Origin: Mucilaginibacter inviolabilis
Lineage (GTDB): Bacteria > Bacteroidota > Bacteroidia > Sphingobacteriales > Sphingobacteriaceae
Reading direction: 5' to 3'
Length of the DNA stretch: 64,000 nt
Assembly: GCF_011089895.1 (NCBI RefSeq)
Contig: NZ_JAANAT010000001.1
Location: 1,302,001-1,366,000, forward strand
Part shown: piece by piece, positions 1 through 10,000 of the stretch
Layout of the letters: each line of letters opens with the position of its first letter
How positions within the stretch are numbered: position 1 is the first letter of the stretch
The notes under the pieces: generated by a model
Told to the model about the DNA's origin: nothing
Databases searched by the model: none
The model's input: only the letters and a program-made list of their open reading frames with translations
Translations under genes and position numbers: made by a program

Positions 1-1166
1 TTATGCAAACATCTCTCATTAAGTTTTATGCAGGTACTGATAAAACACGGGCAGCTAACATAGCAGGCTCAGCCTGGTACCTGGGTTTTATGATTGTATT
101 GGCATTTGGTATAGGTAATTTGCTGATGTACTTTTTCTACTTCGGTAATAATCCGAATATGTTTATGATCATCAAATGGTTCAGTGCGATATTTTTTTGT
201 ACACTACCTGCAGCCATAGCCATGTGGATACTGCAGGCAGAAGAACGCTTTGATAAACTATTCCTGTTACAGCTGATAAACCAGGGAGGTTTTTTTGTAC
301 TGATACTGCTGTTGATTATTTTTCACCAGGCAAGTTTTCAAAATGCCTTATATAGTTATCTTATTAACAATATAGTAAGCAGTATAATTACCATTATTAT
401 AGGCTGGTCAAAAGTAAAAACCATCAGTAGCAAAAGCTGGGCATCTATCAAAGAGTTGGCTCATTTTGGTAAGTTCAGTGTCGGTACCTCTATCAGTTCC
501 TATCTGTTGCGAAGCTCGGATACCTTTATTATTAAGATGATGTTTCCATCTGAGTTGCTGGCTGTGTACTATATTCCTCAGCGTCTTATGGAGATATTTG
601 AGATACCACTCAGGGCTTTTATAGCTACGGCCCTACCCGTAATGTCTGCAGCCGTCCACCGCGAGGATAAAAGATATGTATCTTATATCATGAAAAAGTA
701 TGCAGGTATGCTCACCATTGCCCTGATACCTATTGCCATAGTTTCATTTATAGCTGCCGATTTGATCATAGGGTTACTTTTTGGGGGTAAATACCAACAT
801 TCTGATGCTGGTAATATCTTTCGTATATTCATGTGCTTTGTAATGCTGCTGCCTATCGACAGATTTTTTGGAATTACACTCGATATCATCGGCAAGCCAC
901 AGCTAAACATGATCAAGGTATTTATTATGTTGACGGTAAATGTAATTGGTGATTTTGCCGGTATATTCATCTTCCATAATCTTTATGGCGTGGCTATTGC
1001 TTCTATATTCACCTTTTTTTCGGGGGCGATATTCGGTTACTGGGCTCTTAAAAAACATCTGGAATTTAAGATCGGAGACATATTTAAGCTGGGATATATC
1101 GAACTCATGGAGCTATTAGGTTTACTGTATCAAAAGCTACGAAAGAAGGAGTTGAAGCAAGACTAA
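1..1166 (+). CDS. Polysaccharide flippase-like membrane protein (5' end outside window)
   Basis: The protein consists of many hydrophobic helices separated by short basic loops, and ends with a charged Lys/Glu-rich tail. This is the pattern of MOP/Wzx-type exporters that flip lipid-linked oligosaccharides across the inner membrane. About 387 residues are visible from an in-frame ATG at position 3. Family members are usually 420-500 residues with 12-14 helices, and no promoter precedes this ATG, so the true start probably lies upstream and the gene is cut by the window edge. The next gene follows after 2 bases, so it is in an operon with a glycosyltransferase. That fits export of a glycolipid or polysaccharide unit. 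The substrate cannot be told from the sequence. Confidence 0.8.
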   Translation, partial: MQTSLIKFYAGTDKTRAANIAGSAWYLGFMIVLAFGIGNLLMYFFYFGNNPNMFMIIKWFSAIFFCTLPAAIAMWILQAEERFDKLFLLQLINQGGFFVLILLLIIFHQASFQNALYSYLINNIVSSIITIIIGWSKVKTISSKSWASIKELAHFGKFSVGTSISSYLLRSSDTFIIKMMFPSELLAVYYIPQRLMEIFEIPLRAFIATALPVMSAAVHREDKRYVSYIMKKYAGMLTIALIPIAIVSFIAADLIIGLLFGGKYQHSDAGNIFRIFMCFVMLLPIDRFFGITLDIIGKPQLNMIKVFIMLTVNVIGDFAGIFIFHNLYGVAIASIFTFFSGAIFGYWALKKHLEFKIGDIFKLGYIELMELLGLLYQKLRKKELKQD

Positions 1167-1168
1167 TC

Positions 1169-2377
1169 ATGGAGTTGAAAAACAGGCATATTATTATATT
1201 TTCGCAAATGCAGTTTGATGGCCGCCTGGAGTCAACTAACTATACTATGGCCAAACATCTGGCTAAAGACAATTATGTATATTATGTAGACCGCCCTTTT
1301 ACCTGGAAGGATTATATCAAGTTTAGAGATTCCAAAGAGTACAAGATACGTAAGCCGCATTTTTTTTCATCGACCAACAGTTATATTCAAACCGATATTC
1401 CGAATCTTAAAATTATCATTTCTCCTCCGGTGCCATCCATTAACATGCTACCCGAAGGTGTATTTTATCGGGCGGCAGTCAAATTCAATGAGGGTATTGT
1501 AGCCAAAAGGCTCAAGAAGGTAATTAAGCATCTGAATATCAAAGATTATATCTACATCAATTCCTATAACTACACCTACCCTACTTTTCATCAACTGATA
1601 AAACCGGTATTAACGGTTTATCATTGCGTTGATCCCTTGGTTGAAGAGTATCAGATCAGGCATGGATTGATATCAGAAGATATTGTTGTAAAAAGTGTCG
1701 ACCTGGTTATCTGTACCAGCAAACAGTTAAGAGACAGCAAGAAAAAGTTAAACAGTAATTCCTTTTTTATTCCAAACGCCGCAAACATCACTCACAGCCA
1801 AAAAGCACTTGATCCGCAATTACCGGTAGCTGCTATTTTAGCAGACATCAAAAAACCGGTAATCGGTTATTTCGGAAATATAGAACGACGTATTGATTAT
1901 GATCTGCTATCTGAATTATTACAACAAAATCAAGATAAGAACTTTGTTTTTGTAGGGCCTATTGACATCGATTATTTAGACCATCCCGTTTTCAAGGCGC
2001 CGAATATATCACTAAAGGGAGCAGTACCTTATGAGGAAATGCCTGCAGTTTTAAAGGGCTTTGATGTAGCTATTATTCCCTTTAAAAAAGACGATGTGAG
2101 TAATGCGATATTTCCATTAAAGCTATTCGAGTACCTGGGATCAGGCCGACCAGTAGTATCAACTGACTTTAATATCGACCTGCGCGAATTTACAGGAGAT
2201 ACGGTAAACTATTGTAGCAGCGTAGCTGAGTTTTCGGAAGCTTTGAATACAGCACTAAATGACACCGCCGATCTGCAGCAAAAAAGACTTGCGGTAGCTG
2301 CTGAAAATACTTGGGAGCACCGGATTTTAGAAATCGAAAACTTGTTGGCATTAAATTTAGATAGAGTATCTAAATAG
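1169..2377 (+). CDS. Glycosyltransferase, GT4/GT1-like fold
   Basis: 402 residues with a two-Rossmann-domain layout. The C-terminal half holds the GT4-type donor-binding pattern, from GYFGNIERRIDYDLL to the segment FPLKLFEYLGSGRPVVSTD, whose acidic E and the G-S-G-R-P turn bind the nucleotide-sugar phosphate. No signal peptide or membrane helix is evident, so it is probably cytoplasmic or peripheral. It begins 2 bases after the flippase gene and shares its operon. The likely role is adding a sugar to a lipid-linked glycan or to the product of the neighbouring NRPS genes. Donor and acceptor are unknown. Confidence 0.82.
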   Translation: MELKNRHIIIFSQMQFDGRLESTNYTMAKHLAKDNYVYYVDRPFTWKDYIKFRDSKEYKIRKPHFFSSTNSYIQTDIPNLKIIISPPVPSINMLPEGVFYRAAVKFNEGIVAKRLKKVIKHLNIKDYIYINSYNYTYPTFHQLIKPVLTVYHCVDPLVEEYQIRHGLISEDIVVKSVDLVICTSKQLRDSKKKLNSNSFFIPNAANITHSQKALDPQLPVAAILADIKKPVIGYFGNIERRIDYDLLSELLQQNQDKNFVFVGPIDIDYLDHPVFKAPNISLKGAVPYEEMPAVLKGFDVAIIPFKKDDVSNAIFPLKLFEYLGSGRPVVSTDFNIDLREFTGDTVNYCSSVAEFSEALNTALNDTADLQQKRLAVAAENTWEHRILEIENLLALNLDRVSK

Positions 2378-2415
2378 TTAAATTTATAATATAACACTTC
2401 ATAGATAATACACAC

Positions 2416-3603
2416 ATGGATATTATAAAACTAATAGCAACAGTAATTATGGATGTGCTTTTTATATACCTGGGTATATACTGCATTTATCTATTTATTT
2501 TCTCAGTCGCGGGGAAATTAATACCCATTAAGCAGCCTCCGGTTGCTTCTTCGTTAAGTCGGTTTGTAATTTATATCTGTGCTTATAAAGAAGATGAGAT
2601 ATTATTAAACTCTGCCGCAAGTGCCTTAACTATTGATTATCCTAAAGATCTGTTTCATGTTTGTATTATAGCAGACTCGCTAAAACCTGAAACCATTGAA
2701 AAATTAAAGCAAATGCCTTTGCAGGTATTGGAAGTTTTTTTTGAGAATAGCACTAAATCGAAAGCCCTAAATAAGGCTATCGAAAACACAGCCGACGGTT
2801 TTGACGCAGCCATTGTTTTTGATATCGACAACGTAGCTGCACCCGACTATCTGCACCAGATTAATAACTGGTTACAAGCTGGAGAAAAGGTAATACAAGG
2901 CCACAGGGTTGCCAAAAACTCCAATACATCAGTAGCTGTGCTTGATGGCATCAGCGAAGAGGTTAACAATCACATTTTCAGGAAGTCGCAATGGGTATTT
3001 AAATTATCGGCAGCTATAATTGGCTCCGGAATGGCGCTGGAATACAAGCTTTTCAAAGATACTATGAGTAAAATAGATGCCGTAGGTGGTTTTGACAAGG
3101 AGATGGGTTTGATACTTACCAGGCAAAAGATCAGCGTGGCTTATGCAGAAAATGCTTTAGTTTATGATGAAAAAGTAAGTAATCCTGAAGTATTTAAAAA
3201 GCAACGAAAAAGATGGCTATCAGCCCAGTTCAATCTGCTGCGTAAGTACGGCAGCAGTGGATTTGGTCAGCTGTTTTTACATGGCAACTTCGATTACTTT
3301 AATGAGATATATCAAATGTCCATATTACCCCGGGTATTGATGTTGGGTCTGATGCCTTTTATGCTTTTGATTTCCTTATTGCTTCCAGGCATAGGTCCGC
3401 ATTGGTATTTGTGGCTTATCGCTACATGCTGCTGTTATATTGGTATTGTTGTTGCTATACCCAGAGAGTACTTTAACAAGCAATTATTTAAAGCGGCCTT
3501 AAAGCTGCCAATGATATTTTTCACTATGCTATTGTTACTATTTAAATTAAAAGGTGCCAATAAAAAATTTATACACACACCTCACGATCATACTGCCGCT
3601 TAA
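2416..3603 (+). CDS. Membrane-bound family 2 glycosyltransferase
   Basis: 395 residues. There is an N-terminal membrane helix, a GT-A domain with the metal-binding DIDN (DxD) motif and a QRKRW motif (the Q/RxxRW signature of processive GT2 enzymes), and then three or four C-terminal hydrophobic helices. This is the layout of chain-extending synthases of the cellulose/hyaluronan type, although one-sugar transfer is also possible. It lies 38 bases after the GT4-type gene and 61 bases before the first NRPS gene, all on one strand, so it bridges the polysaccharide genes and the NRPS genes. Confidence 0.82.
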   Translation: MDIIKLIATVIMDVLFIYLGIYCIYLFIFSVAGKLIPIKQPPVASSLSRFVIYICAYKEDEILLNSAASALTIDYPKDLFHVCIIADSLKPETIEKLKQMPLQVLEVFFENSTKSKALNKAIENTADGFDAAIVFDIDNVAAPDYLHQINNWLQAGEKVIQGHRVAKNSNTSVAVLDGISEEVNNHIFRKSQWVFKLSAAIIGSGMALEYKLFKDTMSKIDAVGGFDKEMGLILTRQKISVAYAENALVYDEKVSNPEVFKKQRKRWLSAQFNLLRKYGSSGFGQLFLHGNFDYFNEIYQMSILPRVLMLGLMPFMLLISLLLPGIGPHWYLWLIATCCCYIGIVVAIPREYFNKQLFKAALKLPMIFFTMLLLLFKLKGANKKFIHTPHDHTAA

Positions 3604-3664
3604 TTACGTATATAACACTTGAAGTTGATTATTAACCGGATAAAAAATTAAATGTCTCACCACG

Positions 3665-6322
3665 ATGGCTGTTCCAGTAAATACAGACGCTATAAATACA
3701 CTAAACAATACCCAGGCTCACTATCCGAAGGATAAGGCACTTCATCATCTTATTGCTGACCGGGCTGCACAGATACCAGATCAAGTAGCGGTGGTGTTTG
3801 AAAATCGTTCACTTACTTTTAAACAGGTAAATGAGGCAGCAAATAAGCTAGCCGCGCATTTACTTACCTTCCATATACAAACCGGCGATATCATTGGTTT
3901 ATCAATTGATCGTTCACCTGAAATGGTTATCGCATTGCTGGCTATTCTTAAAACCGGAGCTGCTTATGTGCCACTTGATCCTGAATATCCTAAGGACAGG
4001 GTAGAATTCATGATGGAAGATTCAGCTGCCAAAATACTGCTCACTTCTCAAAAATTTAAAGGTCATTTTGTTTCTGTAGCACAGGAGGTTTTGATAGAAG
4101 ACGCCATAGCTAAGTTTGATAGCTACAGCGCCAATGAGCCCGAAACCATAGTTACCGGAGATGACCTCGCTTATGTTTTGTTTACATCAGGCTCAACAGG
4201 CAAACCTAAAGGCGTGCAGATTAAACATCATAACCTGGTAAACTTTCTGCTCAGCATGCAAAAAGAACCCGGGCTGAAAGCTGGCGACAACCTGCTTGCC
4301 GTTACAACTGTCTCATTTGATATCGCCGGACTTGAAATGTTTTTGCCATTGTTAACTGGCGCTAAACTCATTATTACTGATGCCATCACTGCAAAAGATG
4401 GCCGGGCGTTGATCGATCTGGTTGCTGACCATAAGATAACCGTAATGCAGGCTACGCCTTATACCTGGCGGGTAATGTTAGAGGCCGGCTGGGAAACCAA
4501 GTTCCCGCTACGAATACTTTGCGGCGGCGAAGCTCTTCCAAAGGATCTGATCAATAAGCTCCTTGCCCGTTGTTCTGAACTCTGGAACATGTATGGCCCT
4601 ACAGAAACCACAGTATGGTCAACCGTAAAACAGATTACTAATGATGAGGATATTTCGATAGGTAAACCTATTGATAACACCCAGGTATATATCCTAGATG
4701 AAAAGTTGAACAACTTTACAGATGGCACCGTTGGCGAAATATATATTGGTGGCGATGGTGTGGCCAAAGGTTATTTAAAACGACCAGAACTTACAAACGA
4801 GCGTTTCGTTGATGATATATTTTCGGGTATTCCTGGCAGCAAAATGTATCGTACTGGTGATTTAGGTAAAATACGTGAAGACGGAGAGATTGTTTGTCTC
4901 GGCCGAATTGATCACCAGGTGAAAGTTCGTGGTTATCGCATTGAGCTGGAAGAAATAGAACAAAACCTTTTAAAACAAGACAATGTAAAACAGGCGGTGG
5001 TTATTGCCCGCGAAGACACACCTGGTAACCCGCGATTGGTAGGGTATGTGATCATCAACGAGCAAAAAAACGACAGTGATCTGCGGGCCCAATTTGATAC
5101 CTGGCAACGGGGTTTGCTGGAAGTATTACCAGAATATATGGTTCCTGATGACTTTGTGATCATGGAAACTATACCCATCACCCCCAATGGCAAAATCGAT
5201 CGCAAGGCCCTACCCAAGCCAAACTATAGTAATATACAACGTACCGGCGAAATAGTAGCTCCGCGCACCAGTAACGAAAAACTGGTAGCCGATATCTGGA
5301 AAGAACTCATGGGCTTGGAAACCATTAGTATTTTTGATAATTTCTTTGAACTGGGTGGCCGCTCTCTGGTAGCCGTCAAGATCATGGCCCGCCTGAAACA
5401 GGAAACTGGTAAGCGCCTGCCACTAGCTACGCTTTTTGAACATTCTACGGTAGAAAAACTGGCTGCCCGGCTCGAGGTTGATGCCACTTCTATCACCTGG
5501 GAATCATTAGTGCCGATAAAACCCAATGGTTCAAAGATGCCGCTTTACATCGTACATGGCGCAGGCTTAAACGTATTATTATTTAATGCGCTGGCCATGA
5601 ATATGGACGCAGAACAACCTGTTTATGGTCTTCAAGCCAAGGGACTTAATGGTATTGACGAACCATTGGATGTAATGGAGGAGATAGCGGCTAATTATAT
5701 TGCTGAAATCGTTGCCAAAAATCCGGATGGCCCCTATGCACTCGCCGGCTACTCTTTAGGTGGCATCATTGCCTACGAAATGGCGAATCAACTCATGACC
5801 GCGGGCAAAGAGGTTAAAATGCTGGCCATGTTTGATACTTATGCAGACCTGTCGACTGTTAATGATCCGCTCTTGAAAAAGGTTTTTAATAAAGTAACAT
5901 TGGTTTTAAAACAGATTGGCTACAGCCTGGTATTACTTGCTGAGGATCCCAAACGTACCATCGAATACAAAAGCCTGATCCTTAAACGAAAGATAATCAA
6001 ACTTTTCTGGAAATTATCTCCTGGAAAAGATGAGAAAAAAGAGGGCTTTTTTGCTTATGATAATGAGATAGACGAAGCAAGTGAAAAAGCTTTGCGCAAT
6101 TATATCTTAAAACCATTGCCTATTGCCATTGAATTATTCAGGGCAAAAAAACGTACTTTTTATATGGCAGATTTTAAATTTTTAGGATGGCAACCATTTG
6201 CACAAAAAGGTGTTCATGTACACGAAATACCCGGCGAGCATAATACCATATTTGCTCCACCAAATGATAAGGAATTTGCCGTAGTACTGCAAAACTGTCT
6301 TGATCAGGTATCAAAAAATTAA
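3665..6322 (+). CDS. Stand-alone NRPS module A-PCP-TE, glycine-like code
   Basis: 885 residues. The adenylation domain (about 20-515) has the core LFTSGSTGKPKG at 172-183, YGPTETT and NGKIDRKALP. A peptidyl carrier domain follows, with phosphopantetheine serine S567 in ELGGRSL, then a thioesterase with nucleophile S697 in GYSLGG. There is no condensation domain. The pocket residues read by alignment to GrsA give D-I-L-Q-L-G-M-V-W-K, close to the classical glycine code DILQLGLIWK. The protein closely matches the last 860 residues of the NRPS at 16650-20678. Its first residues (NNTQAHYPKDKALHHL) correspond to that protein's C-A linker, so it looks like a duplicate that lost its C domain. It could release or transfer a glycyl unit in trans. 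Confidence 0.9.
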   Translation: MAVPVNTDAINTLNNTQAHYPKDKALHHLIADRAAQIPDQVAVVFENRSLTFKQVNEAANKLAAHLLTFHIQTGDIIGLSIDRSPEMVIALLAILKTGAAYVPLDPEYPKDRVEFMMEDSAAKILLTSQKFKGHFVSVAQEVLIEDAIAKFDSYSANEPETIVTGDDLAYVLFTSGSTGKPKGVQIKHHNLVNFLLSMQKEPGLKAGDNLLAVTTVSFDIAGLEMFLPLLTGAKLIITDAITAKDGRALIDLVADHKITVMQATPYTWRVMLEAGWETKFPLRILCGGEALPKDLINKLLARCSELWNMYGPTETTVWSTVKQITNDEDISIGKPIDNTQVYILDEKLNNFTDGTVGEIYIGGDGVAKGYLKRPELTNERFVDDIFSGIPGSKMYRTGDLGKIREDGEIVCLGRIDHQVKVRGYRIELEEIEQNLLKQDNVKQAVVIAREDTPGNPRLVGYVIINEQKNDSDLRAQFDTWQRGLLEVLPEYMVPDDFVIMETIPITPNGKIDRKALPKPNYSNIQRTGEIVAPRTSNEKLVADIWKELMGLETISIFDNFFELGGRSLVAVKIMARLKQETGKRLPLATLFEHSTVEKLAARLEVDATSITWESLVPIKPNGSKMPLYIVHGAGLNVLLFNALAMNMDAEQPVYGLQAKGLNGIDEPLDVMEEIAANYIAEIVAKNPDGPYALAGYSLGGIIAYEMANQLMTAGKEVKMLAMFDTYADLSTVNDPLLKKVFNKVTLVLKQIGYSLVLLAEDPKRTIEYKSLILKRKIIKLFWKLSPGKDEKKEGFFAYDNEIDEASEKALRNYILKPLPIAIELFRAKKRTFYMADFKFLGWQPFAQKGVHVHEIPGEHNTIFAPPNDKEFAVVLQNCLDQVSKN

Positions 6323-6348
6323 ACTTCTTTATACTATTAACTGATCTG

Positions 6349-6386
6349 TTACCCGGTGATATTAATTTATTACTGGGTAATTTTTT
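6349..6386. terminator. Convergent terminator hairpin
   Basis: TTACCC at 6349-6354 pairs with GGGTAA at 6375-6380, with further partial pairing inside, followed by six T. It lies between the end of the A-PCP-TE gene and the convergent acyltransferase gene and overlaps the latter's stop codon. It probably serves both strands. Confidence 0.6.
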
Positions 6387-7509
6387 GGAACCGTTTTTTA
6401 ATCCTTAAGAACGGCTTTTCGTAACCGTAATAAGAAGCTGAAGCCAGGGCGATAGTCCCCCCTATTGTTGCCACATAAATTATTATATTTTCGGCAAACG
6501 CTCCTCTGGATGACAAATAATTTTTAACCAGATACAGGATCAGGAACAATACAAACTTGTGTAACAGATATATTCCATAGGAAATCTGACCAATATAATC
6601 CAGATATCGATGATTTAATGAATAGATACTTGTTTTAGCTTCGCAAAGGTTTACAATGAGCAACGATGACATAAACGCAATCAAAATATCTCCGTGAGGG
6701 ATATCATAATTAATATACAACCCGAGATAAGTAACATAAGTAACCAATAATAAGGCTTGGAACCACCTTTTAAAGATCACATCAAATAACGCCTGAAATT
6801 TGAAATTAAAATCCGGATGTTTGGTATTATAGTAAATAACCGCAACTACCGCTCCTATCATCATGTTATCATATCGGGCGTAGTACAAAACTAAATGCAG
6901 GGTCTGATAAATAGGATTTTCACCAGCCAATTTCCCAAATACCAGCTGAATTGTTATAATAAGAACAATAAAAAGCAACATAGCATAGAGGATGTGCTGC
7001 AGCTTTTTAATCCTGAAAAAGTGTGGGTGAAAAATATAAAATTGCTCTTCTGTACCAATTGACCATATGGGATCCATAATAGCCGGTAACAAATTCAAAC
7101 AAAAAGCAAGATTAGGTAAAAATAACACCGAAAGCCATAATGCTGTGTTTGACCCACCCGGGTAAATAAAAAAGCCAAACAAAACTACCAGGAAGTATAA
7201 AGGCCATATCCTCAAAAGCCTACGCATATAAAATGCTTTAAAATTAACCGTTTTAAAGTTTTTCTTTTCTTCCAGTAATAAGTAGGTTATTAAAAAGCCA
7301 CTTAATGAAAAGAAAACGGTTACACCTATCTTTCCTAAGTTAAGCACGTTAAAATGTGGAATACGGGATATATTAAAATTAACCTTATGTAATTCAATAT
7401 GTGCTATAACTACCATCAGTGCAGCCAAAGCCCTGATCCCATTTAAATTGGGGAAATGTAATTTGGGGTGATTTTTACTCAATGAAACTGGTTTCGTTCC
7501 ATCATCCAT
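6370..7509 (-). CDS. Acyltransferase family 3 (OafA/YrhL-like) membrane protein
   Basis: 379 residues, strongly hydrophobic with about ten helices. Family-3 acyltransferase signatures are present: N-terminal FPNLNGIRALAALMVVIAHIEL, with the essential histidine in the first helix; FFSLSGFLITYLL; and FYMRRLLRIWPLYF. These inner-membrane enzymes O-acetylate or acylate sugars on surface polysaccharides, lipids or glycosylated natural products. It is the only gene on the minus strand among the NRPS/GT genes and is transcribed divergently from the GT2 gene at 7735. The 225 bp between them are AT-rich, and I see no clear consensus promoter in them. A role in decorating the cluster's glycan or product is inferred from position only. 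Confidence 0.83.
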   Translation of the reverse strand: MDDGTKPVSLSKNHPKLHFPNLNGIRALAALMVVIAHIELHKVNFNISRIPHFNVLNLGKIGVTVFFSLSGFLITYLLLEEKKNFKTVNFKAFYMRRLLRIWPLYFLVVLFGFFIYPGGSNTALWLSVLFLPNLAFCLNLLPAIMDPIWSIGTEEQFYIFHPHFFRIKKLQHILYAMLLFIVLIITIQLVFGKLAGENPIYQTLHLVLYYARYDNMMIGAVVAVIYYNTKHPDFNFKFQALFDVIFKRWFQALLLVTYVTYLGLYINYDIPHGDILIAFMSSLLIVNLCEAKTSIYSLNHRYLDYIGQISYGIYLLHKFVLFLILYLVKNYLSSRGAFAENIIIYVATIGGTIALASASYYGYEKPFLRIKKRFQKITQ

Positions 7510-7734
7510 AGCTATTCTATATTATAATTTTAACTTTTAGATAATCTTTTCCGATTAAGAAACAACAGGTTAAATACTTCTGTATCAACAATGATAACTA
7601 CAGACATATATCCATATTACAGATCATTAAATAATGCCGGCAACGGTTTGTATTACACGTTTAACATTGCTATGGCTTAACTTTTGTTTATATTAACTCG
7701 TAAAACATACCACACCTGGTGCTAAACATTGTGC

Positions 7735-8658
7735 ATGAAAAAAGTTTCTATTGTTACTGTAAATTTTAATCAGTCGGTTGTTACTGAAGATTTGCTCGAA
7801 TCAATAGAAAAGTTGAACAGTTACAAAAACATACAAATTATTGTAGTTGATAATGCAAGTATAGCAAATCCCCTACCAGAGTGGTCTTTAAAATATCCAC
7901 AGGTAATTTTTATACGTTCAGAAGCTAACCTGGGTTTTGCAGGCGGAAACAATCTGGGTATAAAACAGGCAACCGGCGATTATCTTTTCCTGGTTAATAA
8001 CGATACTGAATTTACTCCCGGATTGGTGGAAAAATTAGTTCAGGTAATGGATGCTAATCCAGAAATAGGCATGATATCACCCATGATCAAATACTACAGC
8101 GATAAGCAACTCATACAATATGCCGGTTATACACCCATGAATTATTATACCTGTCGTAATAGCTGCATTGGGCTAAAACAAAAAGACGTAGGTCAGTATG
8201 ATCATATTACAGGCCCTACCGCCTACTGTCATGGCGCCGCTATGATGATCAGGAAAGATGCAATTGACAAGGCTGGATTAATGAACGAGAATTTTTTTCT
8301 ATATTATGAAGAGGTAGATTGGTGCGAGCGTATTATTAAAGCCGGATACAAGGCCTGGGTTTGTACCGAGGCGCTGATCTATCATAAAGAATCGGTTTCT
8401 GTAGGTAAAAAAAGTAAACTAAAAGAGTATTTTATGAATCGAAATCGGATACTCTTTATACGCAGGAATGCACCTTTTGGCAAAATGCTGATCTTTTATA
8501 TTTACTTTTTATTTCTTGTGGTGCCCCGCAATTTAATGGCTTACCTTAAATCTGGGAACCGCAATTTTATACCTATGCTTTTTAAGGCTATTTGGTGGAA
8601 TTTTACCCATTCAAAAAACAGTAACAATTTAGGCTATCCTATTAACACCATTAAATGA
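7735..8658 (+). CDS. Family 2 glycosyltransferase, rhamnosyltransferase-like
   Basis: 307 residues. The protein starts MKKVSIVTVNFNQS, a typical GT2 beginning, so the ATG at 7735 is preferred to an upstream TTG. Motifs: VDNAS, NLGFAGGNNLGI, FLVNNDTEF (acidic donor/metal site) and the late EEVDWCERIIKAGYK segment seen in WbbL/rhamnosyltransferase-type enzymes. One hydrophobic stretch near the C terminus may tether it to the membrane. Its stop overlaps the next GT2 start by 4 bases (ATGA), so the two are translationally coupled. Sugar and acceptor are unknown. Confidence 0.83.
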   Translation: MKKVSIVTVNFNQSVVTEDLLESIEKLNSYKNIQIIVVDNASIANPLPEWSLKYPQVIFIRSEANLGFAGGNNLGIKQATGDYLFLVNNDTEFTPGLVEKLVQVMDANPEIGMISPMIKYYSDKQLIQYAGYTPMNYYTCRNSCIGLKQKDVGQYDHITGPTAYCHGAAMMIRKDAIDKAGLMNENFFLYYEEVDWCERIIKAGYKAWVCTEALIYHKESVSVGKKSKLKEYFMNRNRILFIRRNAPFGKMLIFYIYFLFLVVPRNLMAYLKSGNRNFIPMLFKAIWWNFTHSKNSNNLGYPINTIK

Positions 8659-9827
8659 AAATTACATTACTCCTAAGTCTGATCATTGTATTTTACACCT
8701 TTGCCGGTTATGGGATACTTTTATATTTTATCATTCGTGTTAAAAGGGTATTCAAGGGTATTAAAACAGTTGCAGAAGATCTGGATAATTTGCCGACATG
8801 CACACTGGTGGTTGCTGCTTATAACGAAGAGAGCTTTATGAAGGATAAAATAGCTAACACGCTTTCGTTAAATTATCCTACCCAAAAACTAAATCTCCTT
8901 TTTATAACAGATGGTTCATCTGATAATACACCAAACATCATATCGCAGTACCCACAAATCCAATTAATGCATCAGCCACAGCGGGCCGGTAAAATAGCGG
9001 CTATACACCGCGCAATGGAGTTTGTACATACCGATGCTGTTGTATTTACCGATGCCAATACTTTTTTAAATAAAGACGCTTTAATAAAAATATGCCGGCA
9101 TTATAGTGATGCCACAGTTGGGGCTGTGGCCGGGGAAAAACGTGTACACTTTGATGAAAATGCAGATGCAAGCGCTGCCGGTGAAGGCTTCTATTGGAAA
9201 TACGAATCAGCTTTAAAAAAATGGGATTCCGAGCTTTATTCTGTTGTTGGTGCAGCCGGGGAGCTATTTAGTGTGAGACGATCACTTTACCAACCCGTTT
9301 CTGCGGATACCGTACTGGACGACTTTATGATATCTATGCTCATAGCCAAAAAAGGATACCGTATTGTATATGAACCAGAGGCTTATGCCACTGAAACAGC
9401 ATCTGAAAACGTATCAGAAGAATTAAAAAGAAAGATCAGAATAGCCGCCGGAGGCATGCAATCTATTTTGCGTTTAAAAAGTTTATTTAATCCTTTTCTA
9501 TACCCTGTACTTTCATTTCAATATATCAGCCACCGTGTTTTACGATGGACGATAACTCCTTTTTTACTGATATTGTCATTCGTATTAAATATCATATTAG
9601 CACTTGAACCCGAAGCAACCGGTTACCAAGTACTTTTATTGGCTCAAATATTGTTTTATATATTGGCGCTGTTAGGCTTTATCATGGAAAAGAAGCAACT
9701 ACGAATAAAAATACTATTTATACCGTACTATTTTTGCGTGATGAATTATGCAGTTCTGGCTGGCATTATCAGGTATTTTACCAGTAAACAAAGTGCGGTT
9801 TGGGAAAAGGCCCAGCGTAAACAATAG
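8655..9827 (+). CDS. Membrane family 2 glycosyltransferase
   Basis: 390 residues with one N-terminal helix, a cytosolic GT-A domain, and about three C-terminal helices. Motifs: VVAAYNEESF, TDGSSDNT, AGKIAAIHRAM, FTDANTF and DDFMISMLIAKKGYR. This is the CESA/BcsA-like GT2 layout. A clean QxxRW motif is absent: the equivalent region reads RKIRIAAGGMQ. It may therefore not be a strict polymerase. It overlaps the previous GT2 gene by 4 bases and ends 173 bases before the NRPS-PKS gene. That gap is AT-rich and may hold the promoter of the assembly-line genes. Confidence 0.82.
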   Translation: MKITLLLSLIIVFYTFAGYGILLYFIIRVKRVFKGIKTVAEDLDNLPTCTLVVAAYNEESFMKDKIANTLSLNYPTQKLNLLFITDGSSDNTPNIISQYPQIQLMHQPQRAGKIAAIHRAMEFVHTDAVVFTDANTFLNKDALIKICRHYSDATVGAVAGEKRVHFDENADASAAGEGFYWKYESALKKWDSELYSVVGAAGELFSVRRSLYQPVSADTVLDDFMISMLIAKKGYRIVYEPEAYATETASENVSEELKRKIRIAAGGMQSILRLKSLFNPFLYPVLSFQYISHRVLRWTITPFLLILSFVLNIILALEPEATGYQVLLLAQILFYILALLGFIMEKKQLRIKILFIPYYFCVMNYAVLAGIIRYFTSKQSAVWEKAQRKQ

Positions 9828-10000
9828 TTAACATTTAAGCATAAGTTTAATATCAGCCTCTAAACGGGTTAAATTATTATCACTGCTGATTTTAATTAAT
9901 TTTATTTCTTTAAATTAAAATATTAAAACATATAAAATCGCTACCTTGAACTGGTTTAAAGTTCCTGCAAATAACTTTAAAAACCATTAATAAATGGTCT

